From: Actinomycetes bacterium
GTDB taxonomy: Bacteria; Actinomycetota; Acidimicrobiia; Acidimicrobiales; RAAP-2
Assembly (NCBI GenBank): GCA_021791145.1
Contig: JAJYXE010000048.1
Location: forward strand, 1-57,195
Length of the DNA: 57,195 nt
Direction of reading: 5' to 3'
The stretch's first letter is position 1. Every line of letters begins with the position of its first letter. The notes beneath the pieces were generated by a model, which worked only from the letters and a program-made list of their open reading frames with translations, ran no database searches and had not been told where the DNA came from. The position numbers and the translations under genes were made by a program. Shown in pieces: positions 28,696 to 37,196 of the stretch.

Positions 28696-29633
28696 GCGAG
28701 GCGGTCCGCGAGGACGTGACACGAGGAGACCCGTCCAACGCGACACTCCGCGCGGCCGCACACCCGGCGCGCCACCGGGCTGCGCCCGCGGCCGTCCGGG
28801 TCGCAGGCGGCCGCTGGCAGGACGACCTCCGGGCCGTGACGATGGTCTGGAAGCGCGAGCTCATCCGTTTCAGCCGGAACCGCCTTCGCATCATCACCTC
28901 GCTCGTCCAGCCGGTGCTCTTCCTGTTCGTGCTGGGGACTGGTTTGTCCTCGCTCATGGGGAGGGGCCTCGGGTCGGGCGCAACCGACTTCCGGACCTTC
29001 ATGTTCCCGGGCGTGGTGGCGATGACCGTCCTGTTCACGGCCATCTTCTCGTCGGTCTCCATCGTCTGGGACCGCGAGTTCGGCTTCCTCAGGGAGATGC
29101 TGGTGGCGCCCGTCCGGCGAGGCGCGCTCGTCGTCGGCAAGTGCGCGGGCGGTGCCACCGTTGCGACGATCCAGGCGCTGATCATGCTCGCGCTCGCGGG
29201 GCTTGTTCACGTGCCCTACTCTCCCGCGCTCATCTTCACGCTCGTCGGCGAGATGGTGCTCGCTGCCGTCATGATCACCGCGCTCGGCACGGCGCTGGCA
29301 TCGCGCATGGCGCAGGTGGAGTCGTTCCAAGTGGTCATGCAGTTCGTCGTGCTGCCGCTGTTCTTCCTCTCGGGCGCGCTGTTCCCACTCCACTCCCTGC
29401 CGACCTGGCTCGCCGTCCTCACGAAGTTCGACCCTCTTGCGTACCTCGTCGACCCGATGCGCAGGGCGGTCTTCGCGCACGTCCGCACCACTGCCGAGGT
29501 GCGCACGCTGTTTGCCGGCGGCGTCACCTGGAACGGCTGGACGGTCCCGGTCGGCGTGGAGCTGGGCCTCGCTGCGGTGCTCGCCGTGGTGCTCCTCGCC
29601 GTCGCGATCTACGAGTTCGCACGGACGGACTGA
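28671..29633 (+). CDS. ABC-2 type permease (DrrB-like)
   Basis: A 320-residue membrane partner of the preceding ATPase. After a soluble N-terminal stretch (about 60 residues) there are six hydrophobic segments, the usual ABC-2 topology. VWKRELIRFSRNRLRIITSL and the WDREFGFLREMLVAPVRRG coupling helix are typical of DrrB-type proteins. Start may be GTG 28671 or TTG 28692; the latter overlaps the ATPase stop in a TTGA, the same coupling seen elsewhere in this window, and would remove seven residues. The pair would form a half-size exporter, two copies of each. Confidence 0.9.
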   Translation: MDAGEATLSEAVREDVTRGDPSNATLRAAAHPARHRAAPAAVRVAGGRWQDDLRAVTMVWKRELIRFSRNRLRIITSLVQPVLFLFVLGTGLSSLMGRGLGSGATDFRTFMFPGVVAMTVLFTAIFSSVSIVWDREFGFLREMLVAPVRRGALVVGKCAGGATVATIQALIMLALAGLVHVPYSPALIFTLVGEMVLAAVMITALGTALASRMAQVESFQVVMQFVVLPLFFLSGALFPLHSLPTWLAVLTKFDPLAYLVDPMRRAVFAHVRTTAEVRTLFAGGVTWNGWTVPVGVELGLAAVLAVVLLAVAIYEFARTD

Positions 29634-29681
29634 CGGATCGGTGCGCACAGGGCCGCTGCGGTCTGCGACGAGCGTCCGAGC

Positions 29682-30245
29682 TCAAGACCCGGGCCTGGCC
29701 TCCGAACCGCTCCCGGCCCTCCGCTCCCAGGTGCCCGAGCGGCCACCCGACTTGTGCCAGAGCGCAAGTGTGGTGAGCACCGCTTCCTGGTCGTAGTTGC
29801 GCAGCGCCATGAGCAGCGTCAGTCCGGTGAACGCGCACGCAGTCAATGCCTCGATCTCGACGCCGGTCCTCGCCACGACCGCGGTGGTCGCACGCACCGC
29901 GACCTTGCCGGCCGTCACGTCCACTTCGATCTCGACGTCGACGTCGTCCAGCGGGAGCGGGTGGCACAGCGGGATGAAGGAGGGCGCCTGCTTCGCGGCC
30001 AGGATCCCGGCCGCTCGAGCGAAGGGCGAGAAGTCCTCGTCCTTCACCGCGGACTCGAGCGCGCCCGCGGTCGATCGGACGATGCAGCGCGCCGTCGCGC
30101 GGCGCTCGGTGACTGCCTTGCCGGTGACGTCGACCATCCGGGCCCGTCCGGCCCCGTCTACGTGGGTGAGGACGGGCTCGCCGGCCGTGGGCTCGCCGGC
30201 CGTGGGCTCGCCGGCCGTCACCGGGGCGTCCCCTTCACGCGCCAC
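29682..30245 (-). CDS. moaC: Cyclic pyranopterin monophosphate synthase MoaC
   Basis: A 187-residue protein for an early step of molybdenum cofactor synthesis: it forms cyclic pyranopterin monophosphate from the MoaA product. The family core begins at MVDVTGKAVTERRATA, has FIPLCHPLPLDDVDVEIEV with the active-site His, and TGVEIEALTACAFTGLTLLMA near the C terminus. The first about 25 residues hold an AGEPT repeat encoded by a 15-bp tandem repeat (30176-30220), absent from typical MoaC. The C-terminal tail (GGRSGTWERRAGSG) is also longer than usual. It overlaps fdhD by 28 bp and follows it in one operon. Confidence 0.93.
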   Translation of the reverse strand: MAREGDAPVTAGEPTAGEPTAGEPVLTHVDGAGRARMVDVTGKAVTERRATARCIVRSTAGALESAVKDEDFSPFARAAGILAAKQAPSFIPLCHPLPLDDVDVEIEVDVTAGKVAVRATTAVVARTGVEIEALTACAFTGLTLLMALRNYDQEAVLTTLALWHKSGGRSGTWERRAGSGSEARPGS

Positions 30246-31078
30246 GCGCCCGCGTAGAGGTTCGCCCTTCCTTCGCGGACGAACGCTGCGAGCGTGATGT
30301 CCAGCGTCTGTGCCGTCGCGACCGCGAGGCTCGAGGGGGCGGAGACCGCGACGAGCACGGGGATGCCCGCGACCGCTGCCTTCTGCACGATCTCGTAGCT
30401 GACCCGTCCCGAGACCACGAGCACCGAGCGGGCGAGCGGGAGGCGCCGCCGCATCGCCGCCCAGCCGACGAGCTTGTCGACCGCGTTGTGCCTCCCCACG
30501 TCCTCTCGCACCGCGAGCAGGGCGCCGTCGACGTCGAAGAGGCCGGCCGCGTGCAGACCGCCCGTCTTTGCAAAGACGTGCTGGCGGTCGCCGAGCCGGT
30601 CGGGCAGCGACGTGAGGACGTCCGCGTCGATCGCCTCGCCCGCCGGCACGGGCGGGCAGCGGTCCTTCAGCGCGTCGAGGGTGGCGGTCCCGCAGACACC
30701 GCAGCTCGCGCTGACGCGGAGCTCGCGGCGGCGGGGCCCGATCTCGACGGGATGCGCGGTGGTGACGGTGACGACGTTGAACGCCTGCGGATCGCCTGGA
30801 GGCAGGTCGCAGTACCGGACCCCCCGGAGGTCCGACTGGTCGGCGAGCAGCCCCTCCGCGAGCAGGAAGCCGACGGCGAGCTCGAAGTCGTGGCCGGGGG
30901 TGCGCATCGTCACCGCCACCGGCTCCGCCGGCCCACCGGGACCGGAGAGACGCACCTCGAGAGGCTCTTCGCCGACGACCTCGTCCGGGCGCTCGGCGCG
31001 GCTCTTCGATTCGAGCGCCGTGACCATCACCTGCTCGGCGGGCGCGGCCCGATGTGCGGTGCCGAAGATCCCCGTCAT
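30218..31078 (-). CDS. fdhD: Formate dehydrogenase accessory sulfurtransferase FdhD
   Basis: A 286-residue protein that passes sulfur from a cysteine desulfurase to the molybdenum cofactor of formate dehydrogenase. The core EEPLEVRLSG and VAVTMRTPGHDFELAVGFLLAEGL blocks precede the conserved CGVCGTATLDAL with its catalytic cysteine pair. VREDVGRHNAVDKLVGWA and SGRVSYEIVQKAAVAGIPVLVAVSAP are the later family motifs. No formate dehydrogenase gene lies in this window. The 16-bp sequence GCGCCCGTCATGGACG occurs twice around the start at 31078. Upstream is DUF6457, and downstream moaC, so this is a molybdenum-cofactor group. Confidence 0.94.
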   Translation of the reverse strand: MTGIFGTAHRAAPAEQVMVTALESKSRAERPDEVVGEEPLEVRLSGPGGPAEPVAVTMRTPGHDFELAVGFLLAEGLLADQSDLRGVRYCDLPPGDPQAFNVVTVTTAHPVEIGPRRRELRVSASCGVCGTATLDALKDRCPPVPAGEAIDADVLTSLPDRLGDRQHVFAKTGGLHAAGLFDVDGALLAVREDVGRHNAVDKLVGWAAMRRRLPLARSVLVVSGRVSYEIVQKAAVAGIPVLVAVSAPSSLAVATAQTLDITLAAFVREGRANLYAGAWRVKGTPR

Positions 31079-31205
31079 GGACGCGCGCCCGTCATGGACG
31101 ACGGAGCCTCACGAGAGCGACCGTACCAGCGTGGCCCAACGGCGGCGTCGCGGTCGACCGGGCGCGAGCGCACGTCCCCGGGGCCGGGCCCGGGCCCGGG
31201 TCCGG

Positions 31206-31460
31206 TCACTTCGAGCGGTCGAGCATTGCGGCCAGCCGAGCAGCGGCCTCTTTGGCGGCGGCGGGCTCGACGCCGGCACGGCCGACGAGCCACGTGGAGA
31301 GCGGCGCCGCGACCCTCTCGGAGGCGTGGGCGGCGAGCCCGGCGATCGCGAGGAGGTCGTCGATCTCCTCCTTGCTCGGCGGGGTCGTCCCGAGCTCTCG
31401 GGCGAAGAGCCCGGCCCAGTCGGATGCAGTCGTCTTCTCCTCGTTCTCTTCGAAAGCCAC
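31206..31460 (-). CDS. DUF6457-type small protein, molybdenum-cofactor associated
   Basis: An 84-residue acidic helical protein with the block DWAGLFARELGTTPPSKEEIDDLLAIAGLAAHASERVAAPLSTWLVGRAG split across two helices. This resembles the small domain often found fused to, or beside, MobA (molybdopterin guanylyltransferase) in actinobacteria, now termed DUF6457. Its position in front of fdhD and moaC supports a molybdenum-cofactor role. The start is GTG 31460, with TAGACC 13 nt upstream and no ribosome site. No active-site residues are recognisable. Confidence 0.75.
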   Translation of the reverse strand: MAFEENEEKTTASDWAGLFARELGTTPPSKEEIDDLLAIAGLAAHASERVAAPLSTWLVGRAGVEPAAAKEAAARLAAMLDRSK

Positions 31461-31548
31461 GACGACTGGTCTACCTCTCCGGCGGCCGCGACGAGCGGTC
31501 TACCCCTCCAGCTTCCCGCCGTCCGGACTGCCGGCGCACGCCGTGCCC

Positions 31549-33192
31549 CTACCTCCCGAGGTGTCGCTCGGCCTGGACGAGTGCACGTCCGACGACCCTG
31601 CGAGCGCCGCCGCTCGTCGCCAGCGCCGCCCGGGCCGCGTTCCAGCCGCAGGCCCCGTGCACGCCGCCGCCGGGGTGCGCGCCCGCCGAAGCGAGGTAGA
31701 GGCTGGCCACCGGGGTCTCGGGGCGACCGAGCCCAGGGATCGGCCGGAAGACCAGCTGCTGGTGGAGCGACGAGGTGCCCCCGTTGAGCGCGCCGTGGAC
31801 AAGGTTCGCGTCGTGCGCCGCCAGGTCCGCCGGCCCCATCACGTGCCGTGCCACCACGTGCGCGCGGAATCCGGGTGCCTCTGCCTCGATCCGGCACTCG
31901 AGCCGGTCGGCGAATGCAGCGAGCTGCGTCTCGCTCCAGGAGCCTTGGAGGACTCCGCAGGGATCGGCGCGAACGACGGCGGGCACGTGCGTGTACGCCC
32001 AGATCGCGACCTCCCCGCCGCTCGTGCGGCTGGTGTCGGCGACGGCCGGCTGCCCGACGATAAGGAATGGCTCGGCGGGCACGGCGCCCGTCGCGAGCGC
32101 TGCACTGCAGCGGGTCAGCTCGTCGACGCTCCCGGCGAGGTGGACGGTCCCGGCGCGCCGAGCCAGGGGTGCCCGCCACGGTATGCCGGCCCGCACCCGC
32201 CAGTCCACCTTGACCGTCGCGGGGTCCCAGTGGAACCGGCGCACGTCGTCTGGGACGCGCTGCGGCAAGAGGCGGGGGTCGAGGAGCTCGCCGTACAGGG
32301 CGGTCGGGCTGACGTCGGCGAGGACCGCCCTGCGGGCGTGGTAGGTGATCCCCTCTTCGGTCTCGACCGCCCGTGCCCGCCCCCGCGCCACCGTGACGCC
32401 GACCACTCGCGAGCCCAATGCCAGCTCGCCTCCGCGAGCTTCGAGCCGGCGGACGAGCGCCGCCGTCAACTCGCCCGCGCCGCCTCGCGGGACGGGGAAC
32501 CCGTACGACTGGCCCAGCATCGCGAGAAGCCATCCGATGAACCCGCCGCCTGCGGATTCCGGCGAGAGGTCGGTGTGCGCGGCGCAGCCCGCGATCAGCA
32601 CGGGCCCGTGGGTGCCGGCGAACTCCTCCTCGCCGAGCCGACGGGCGCTGAGCAGCGCCAGGCGCACGAAACGCAGGAGACCGCCCGCGCCGAGCACATG
32701 GAGAAGGCGTGCGGCGGGCCGCAGCGGCGGGAAGGGCGTGCAGAGCGCGTCGAGGAGCGCAGGCGACGCACGGCGGTGCAGGTCGAAGAGCCCTCTCCAC
32801 GCAGCTCCGTCGCCGCGCGCGTCCGAGTCGAGTCTCTCGGCCGTCTCCTCGAGGTCGGGGTACAGCGCCGCCGCGTCACCTCCCGGAAACGGGTTCGCCA
32901 GCACGACCGGCGCGTGGCACCACTCGAGACCGTGCTCTGCCAGACGCAGCGAGGTGAATGCCGGAGAGGCCGCTGCGAGGGGGTAGAAGGCGCTGCAGAC
33001 GTCGGCGGCGAGGTCGGTGCCCAGGTACGGTGCGCTCGCGACGGCCCCCCCCGGCACGGGTTGCTCCTCGACGACGAGGACTCCCCATCCCGCGTCGGCG
33101 AGGACGTTGGCGGCCACGAGGCCGTTCGGTCCCGCGCCGACGACCACCGCGTCGTAGTGGTCACGTCGCGGCGCGCGCCGGCGGGCGATCAA
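31549..33192 (-). CDS. FAD-dependent oxidoreductase of the phytoene desaturase/CrtI-like family
   Basis: A 547-residue flavoprotein. The dinucleotide-binding motif DAVVVGAGPNGLVAANVLADAGWGVLVVEE is at the N terminus, followed by PGGAVASAPYL. Near the C terminus lies GAHPGGGVHGACGWNAAR, the FAD-contacting block of CrtI-like desaturases and retinol-saturase-like enzymes. It contains LTAALVRRLEARGGELALGSRVVGV, the second FAD-binding strand. Substrate unknown; carotenoid genes are not seen nearby. I start it at TTG 33192, because that codon overlaps the TGA of the upstream ligase in a TTGA; the frame is open further up to 33303. The tight coupling suggests the ligase and oxidoreductase act in one pathway. 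Confidence 0.82.
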   Translation of the reverse strand: MIARRRAPRRDHYDAVVVGAGPNGLVAANVLADAGWGVLVVEEQPVPGGAVASAPYLGTDLAADVCSAFYPLAAASPAFTSLRLAEHGLEWCHAPVVLANPFPGGDAAALYPDLEETAERLDSDARGDGAAWRGLFDLHRRASPALLDALCTPFPPLRPAARLLHVLGAGGLLRFVRLALLSARRLGEEEFAGTHGPVLIAGCAAHTDLSPESAGGGFIGWLLAMLGQSYGFPVPRGGAGELTAALVRRLEARGGELALGSRVVGVTVARGRARAVETEEGITYHARRAVLADVSPTALYGELLDPRLLPQRVPDDVRRFHWDPATVKVDWRVRAGIPWRAPLARRAGTVHLAGSVDELTRCSAALATGAVPAEPFLIVGQPAVADTSRTSGGEVAIWAYTHVPAVVRADPCGVLQGSWSETQLAAFADRLECRIEAEAPGFRAHVVARHVMGPADLAAHDANLVHGALNGGTSSLHQQLVFRPIPGLGRPETPVASLYLASAGAHPGGGVHGACGWNAARAALATSGGARRVVGRALVQAERHLGR

Positions 33193-34838
33193 GCGCGATC
33201 CGGGAGGTCCGGTCCGTCCGACGCCAGCGCTGCGGCCTCCTCGGCCAGACGGCCGTAGTCCAGCTTGCCGCTGGGGGACCGTCCGAGCGTCGGCACCACC
33301 CACACTCTGCGGGGCGCTTTGAAACTGGCGAGGAGCGACTTCACGTGAGCGATCAGCTCGTCGACCACGGGCGGCTCGTCCGACGCGGTCTCGACGATCG
33401 CGACCACCATCTCGCCGAAGTCGGGATCAGGGACTCCCACCACGGCCGCGTCACGCACCGAGGGATGGGTCTTGAGTGCTTCCTCGACCTCTTCTGGGAA
33501 CACCTTCTCGCCGGCCGTGTTGATCGAGCTCGAGCCGCGGCCGAGGATGTGGAGCGAGCCGTCCGCCCGGACCTGCGCGTAGTCGCCGGGCACCGAGTAG
33601 CGGACGCCGTCGATGACGGGGAACGTCGACGCGGTCTTGGCCTCGTCCTTGTAGTAGCCAACAGGGTTGCGCCCGGCGAGGGCGAGCATGCCGATCTCCT
33701 CTGATCCCGGCTGGATCGGGCGCCCCTCACCGTCGAGCACCTTCACGTCCGGGCCGAGGGCGAACTCCGCGGTCTTCGAGGCCGACGCGCCCGAGGACAT
33801 CGACGTGCCGAGCCCGACCGCCTCGGTGGAGGAGAAGAAGTCGAGCAGCAGCATCTCGGGGCGGTGCCTCAGCAGACCCTCCTTCACCTCCTCGCTCCAC
33901 ATCGCGCCTGAAGACAGGATGCCGAGCAGCGAGGAGAGATCCCAGCGCCCTGGATGGGCGTCGAGCGCCGCGAGCATCGGACGTGCGAACGGGTCGCCCA
34001 CGATCACGATGCCGTTCACCCGCTCGCGCTCGACGGTGTCGAAGAGCTCGACGGGATCGAAGTGGCGCCCTTCGAGCAGCACGACCGTCCCGCCCTCGTT
34101 GAGGCACTCCATCGCGGTGAACCCGCCGGTGCCGTGCATAAGCGGGCAAGCAGGGAGGAGCGACATGCCCGGTCCGCGCTCCTCGAGTGTGGAGACGACC
34201 CCCGCGACGCCCTTCGACTCGTCGTAGCGGCGGAACCCCGACTCGTTGGTGCGCGCGAACAGGTCGTCCTGGCGCCACATGACGCCCTTGGGCATGCCGG
34301 TCGTGCCGCCGGTGTAGAGCATGATCAGGTCGTCGGCGCTCCGCCCCCAGGGAGGATGGACTCGGCCCGCAGCGGACTTTGCGGCGTCCTCGTACCGGCT
34401 GGCCCACTTCGGGCAGGGCCCGGTGCCGTCGTCCACCCAGAGCCAGGCGCGGACCTTGGGGAGGCGTGCCCGGACGCGTTCGATCCGTGCGCCGAAGTCC
34501 CCGTGGAACACGACCGCCACCGCGTCCGCGTTGTCCCAGAGGTAGACGAGCTCGTCGTCTGCGTAGCGGTAGTTGGTGTTGACGGGTACCGCGGCGACCT
34601 TCAGCGCGCCGAAGAGCGCCTCGAGGTACTCCGGGCAGTTGTAGAGGTAGAGCGCGACCTTGTCCTGGTGGCCGACGCCCCGTCCGAGCAGCCACCGGCC
34701 GATGCCGTCGGCCCGGTGGTCCATCTCGGCCCAGGTCAGGCGCCGCTCGCCTTGAACCTGGGCGACCGACCCGGGCTGCGCGTCGGCGACCGCCTCCCAC
34801 ACGACGGCGTAGTTCCAGCTGGTCTGCGTCACGGTCAC
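33189..34838 (-). CDS. Acyl-CoA synthetase/fatty-acid ligase (AMP-binding)
   Basis: A 549-residue ANL-superfamily enzyme that forms acyl-AMP and then acyl-CoA. The phosphate-binding loop is YTGGTTGMPKGVMW. FFSSTEAVGL is the aromatic-acid/adenine motif, YSVPGDYAQV holds the hinge-domain Asp, and GRGSSSINTAGEKVFPEEVEEAL is the A8-type hinge motif. The last SPSGKLDYG carries the catalytic lysine. GTG 34838 or GTG 34841 gives the expected MTVTQTSWNYAVVWEAVAD start; the frame is open beyond to 35240, which I reject. Acyl substrate unknown. Its TGA overlaps the oxidoreductase start. Confidence 0.9.
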   Translation of the reverse strand: MTVTQTSWNYAVVWEAVADAQPGSVAQVQGERRLTWAEMDHRADGIGRWLLGRGVGHQDKVALYLYNCPEYLEALFGALKVAAVPVNTNYRYADDELVYLWDNADAVAVVFHGDFGARIERVRARLPKVRAWLWVDDGTGPCPKWASRYEDAAKSAAGRVHPPWGRSADDLIMLYTGGTTGMPKGVMWRQDDLFARTNESGFRRYDESKGVAGVVSTLEERGPGMSLLPACPLMHGTGGFTAMECLNEGGTVVLLEGRHFDPVELFDTVERERVNGIVIVGDPFARPMLAALDAHPGRWDLSSLLGILSSGAMWSEEVKEGLLRHRPEMLLLDFFSSTEAVGLGTSMSSGASASKTAEFALGPDVKVLDGEGRPIQPGSEEIGMLALAGRNPVGYYKDEAKTASTFPVIDGVRYSVPGDYAQVRADGSLHILGRGSSSINTAGEKVFPEEVEEALKTHPSVRDAAVVGVPDPDFGEMVVAIVETASDEPPVVDELIAHVKSLLASFKAPRRVWVVPTLGRSPSGKLDYGRLAEEAAALASDGPDLPDRA

Positions 34839-34943
34839 CACCTCGGGCGAGCCTATTTGCCTGAGAAAGGCGCGCTCCAGCCCGGGAACCGGCGCCTCCC
34901 CTTGATAGTCTCCGGCGACTTCGACTGAAGCGGAGCACAGTCC

Positions 34944-36155
34944 GTGGCCGTCACCCAGCGACACACGCCCAGTCTCTCGAAGGCCCGCGGCGGCCCTGCC
35001 GCGATGGCCAGCCGGACCGATCACGCGTTCGTGCCAGCTGTCGTCGCGGCCCTCGGCGGCACGCTGTTCGTCCTCGCACGGCTCTTCGTCGTAGCGAAGG
35101 GGGATCTCTCGCGGTTCGTGATGGCCGGGCGAGACTTCGTCGACCCGGCCACCGCCCCGCCGGGTCTCCACGTCTTCCCCGGCACCGGTTACGACGGCCA
35201 GTTCTACTACCGGCTCGCGCTCGACCCGGCGAACCTCCACAAGACGGCGTTCGGCGTGACCCTCGATGCGGGATTCCGCATTCAGCGGATCGGCATGTCT
35301 GCGCTGGCGTGGCTGGTGTCAGGTGGGCAGCACCAGCTCGTGCCCGCCTCCCTCGTCGCGGTGAACCTCGCGGCGCTCGTGGTCCTCGCGTGGCTCGGCG
35401 GGCTGATCGCTCGGGACGCCGGGCGGCACGCAGCATGGGGGCTCCTCGTCGCCGGCTACTGGGGCTTCCTCTTCAGCATCGGCCGGGACCTTCCCGAGGT
35501 CGTGGCGAGCTGCTTCCTCGTGGCCGGCCTGGTCGCGCTCCGGAGAAGTCGGCCGGTGCTCGCGGGCGTCGTGCTCGCCTGCGCGGTGCTCACTCTCGAG
35601 ACGACGCTCGACGTCGTCATCGCCGTCGCTCTTGTCGCGTTCGTCCAGGTTGTCGTGCGGCGAAGCCGGCGACCTGGCATGCGTGACGCCGCGTGGGTCG
35701 TGCCGTTGCTTGCATTCGTCGGTTGGCAGCTGACCGGCTGGGCGGTGACCGGCACGCTGCCGATGCGCGCGGACACCGGCGACAACCTCGGCGTGCCCTT
35801 CGTCGCCATGGTCGGTGCCATCGTCCACTACCTCGTGCGGATCACCTCCCTGGGGTCTCTCGTGTGGCTCGGCGAGCTCTTCGTCCTCGCCGTAGTGACG
35901 CTCTACGCCGCCTGGTCGCTCGTCCGCTCCCGGGTGCCGGTCTGGGAGAAGACGGCGTGGGTCATCGCGTTGCTCGTCGCAGTCTCGCTCGCTCGCGGGA
36001 TCTGGTACGGGCGGGCGGACTTCCGTGGGTTCGAGGACCTCTATCTTTTGTCGTCGATCGTGCTCCTCGGGTCGCGCCATCGGCTGTGGCTCCCCGCGGC
36101 GCTGGTCGCAGTGGCATGGGTCGTCACGTTCGCGCACCACGTGGTGGAGCTCTGA
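34944..36155 (+). CDS. Polytopic membrane protein, GT-C-like
   Basis: A 403-residue membrane protein with about 10 hydrophobic helices. After the first helix (about 30-47) comes an outward loop containing FPGTGYDGQFYYRLALDPAN, a DGQFYY motif shared with a family of putative cell-surface glycopolymer proteins. FRIQRIGMSALAWLVS follows. Acidic residues in the first loop are typical of GT-C glycosyltransferases, but no catalytic Asp pair is certain. A GATAGT hexamer lies 40 nt before GTG 34944. It is divergent from the acyl-CoA ligase and next to no other glycan gene, although MptB lies 1 kb away. Function unknown. Confidence 0.65.
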   Translation: MAVTQRHTPSLSKARGGPAAMASRTDHAFVPAVVAALGGTLFVLARLFVVAKGDLSRFVMAGRDFVDPATAPPGLHVFPGTGYDGQFYYRLALDPANLHKTAFGVTLDAGFRIQRIGMSALAWLVSGGQHQLVPASLVAVNLAALVVLAWLGGLIARDAGRHAAWGLLVAGYWGFLFSIGRDLPEVVASCFLVAGLVALRRSRPVLAGVVLACAVLTLETTLDVVIAVALVAFVQVVVRRSRRPGMRDAAWVVPLLAFVGWQLTGWAVTGTLPMRADTGDNLGVPFVAMVGAIVHYLVRITSLGSLVWLGELFVLAVVTLYAAWSLVRSRVPVWEKTAWVIALLVAVSLARGIWYGRADFRGFEDLYLLSSIVLLGSRHRLWLPAALVAVAWVVTFAHHVVEL

Positions 36156-36157
36156 TC

Positions 36158-36228
36158 GGCCGGCGCGGCCGGCGCGGCCGGCGCGGCCAGCGCGAACGGC
36201 GCGGCCAGCGCGAACGGCGCGGCCGGCC
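36158..36228. repeat. GC-rich 9-bp tandem repeats (GGCCGGCGC / GGCGCGGCC)
   Basis: A run of GGCCGGCGC units is followed by two 18-bp units with GCGAAC in the middle. It fills the gap between two convergent genes. The self-complementary GGCC/GGCGC blocks can fold into stable stems, so it could serve as a two-way terminator. Confidence 0.75.
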
Positions 36229-36243
36229 TCTCGTCGAGGTCGC

Positions 36244-36738
36244 CTACTCGTGCGAGCTGAGCGGCCCAGCGTCCGGGTAACCCTGTCGCACGCCCCGGCC
36301 CGCCCGCCGCACGAGCTGCTCGGGCTCGTAGAGCATCCAAAAGGCGTTGCGCGCGTGCTTGCGGGACCGGTCCTTTAGGACCGGGACGAGGTCGGTGGGG
36401 TCCTGCTCCTCGTCTTCGTGGACGAACACCTCGAGGATGGGGGTGCTCGTCATCAGTTGGGCCATCATGATCCCCGTCGATGCCTCGTGGGCACAGGTCT
36501 TGTCGATCGGGGCCCTGCCGGGCATGCCGAGCGCCACGACGATCCGGCATCCGTCGATCTCGATCATCCGCTTCGCCGCCACCGCCAGGTCCTTGAACCC
36601 CGGCACCGTCCGGCGGATGACCTCGAACCGCTCGCCGTACCCTGGGCACTGCCGAAGCTCGTCGACGGCCTCCGCCCCCATGTCGTAACGGGCGAACATC
36701 GTGTCGACGACGCCGATCCTGTCCGCAGGCCTGTCCAC
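36244..36738 (-). CDS. ribC: Archaeal-type riboflavin synthase
   Basis: A 164-residue protein matching the archaeal riboflavin synthase family, which turns two 6,7-dimethyl-8-ribityllumazines into riboflavin and is related to lumazine synthase rather than to the usual bacterial RibE. Family blocks are VVDTMFARYDMGAEAVDEL, VIRRTVPGFKDLAVAAKR, CRIVVALGMPGRAPIDKTCAHEAS, MMAQLMTSTPILEVFVHEDE and EPEQLVRRAGRGVRQGYPD. Length (about 155-165) fits. Start is GTG 36738. The family is typical of archaea and uncommon in bacteria, so lateral transfer is likely. No other rib genes lie in the window. Confidence 0.85.
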   Translation of the reverse strand: MDRPADRIGVVDTMFARYDMGAEAVDELRQCPGYGERFEVIRRTVPGFKDLAVAAKRMIEIDGCRIVVALGMPGRAPIDKTCAHEASTGIMMAQLMTSTPILEVFVHEDEEQDPTDLVPVLKDRSRKHARNAFWMLYEPEQLVRRAGRGVRQGYPDAGPLSSHE

Positions 36739-36820
36739 GGGGTCATTCTCGCGTGGAATTGCCCGTCACCCAGCCCGGCAGACCTGTCAGCCCCGAGGAG
36801 CGGTCAGCCCCGAGGAGCGG

Positions 36821-36985
36821 TCACCACCGGTAGAAGCGGCGGCTCCCCGCACGCTCCCCGCGCCCGATCGCGTACCCGACGAGCCACAATACGAGGAAGA
36901 TCGCGGCAATGATCCAGAGGAAGTGGAGCGCGAATCCGAGCCCGAAGAAGAGCAGGACGATCAAGAATGCAAGCAGCAGTAGCAC
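36821..36985 (-). CDS. Small membrane protein, DUF5670/lmo0937-like
   Basis: A 54-residue hydrophobic protein. It begins VLLLLAFLIVLLFFGLGFAL, split here into one long helix, continues with HFLWIIAAIFLVLWLVGYAI as a second helix, and ends in a basic tail GRGERAGSRRFYRW. This is the layout of the widespread actinobacterial hydrophobic mini-protein group (DUF5670/lmo0937). The start is well defined: GGAGG lies seven bases before GTG 36985. Function is unknown; related genes elsewhere respond to stress. It is followed by a 17-bp direct repeat (CAGCCCCGAGGAGCGGT, twice, 36788-36821). Confidence 0.8.
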   Translation of the reverse strand: MLLLLAFLIVLLFFGLGFALHFLWIIAAIFLVLWLVGYAIGRGERAGSRRFYRW

Positions 36986-37170
36986 GCTTGGACCTCCGAG
37001 TACGGAGTGACCCCGTCGTCACTCTCGCCAAGGTCCTACCCGCGGCCGACCGGAGTGAATCCTTTCGTGGCCCGATCCGATCGCTCGAGGCGCGACACCC
37101 TGCATTGGCAGGCGGACCTGGGGGTGGACCGGCGGGCGGACCGGTCGGCGGACCGGTGGGCGGACGTGGC

Positions 37171-37176
37171 TACGAT
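37171..37176 (+). promoter_or_regulatory. Possible -10 hexamer TACGAT for mptB
   Basis: TACGAT lies 26 nt before GTG 37197. Just upstream is a run of GCGGACCGG-like repeats (about 37110-37165). Confidence 0.35.
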
Positions 37177-37196
37177 GCCGGGCGGGCGGTGGGTTC

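Noticed and set aside
34839..35240. N-terminal extension of the acyl-CoA ligase
   Set aside because: It lies over the start of the divergent membrane protein gene and lacks family similarity.
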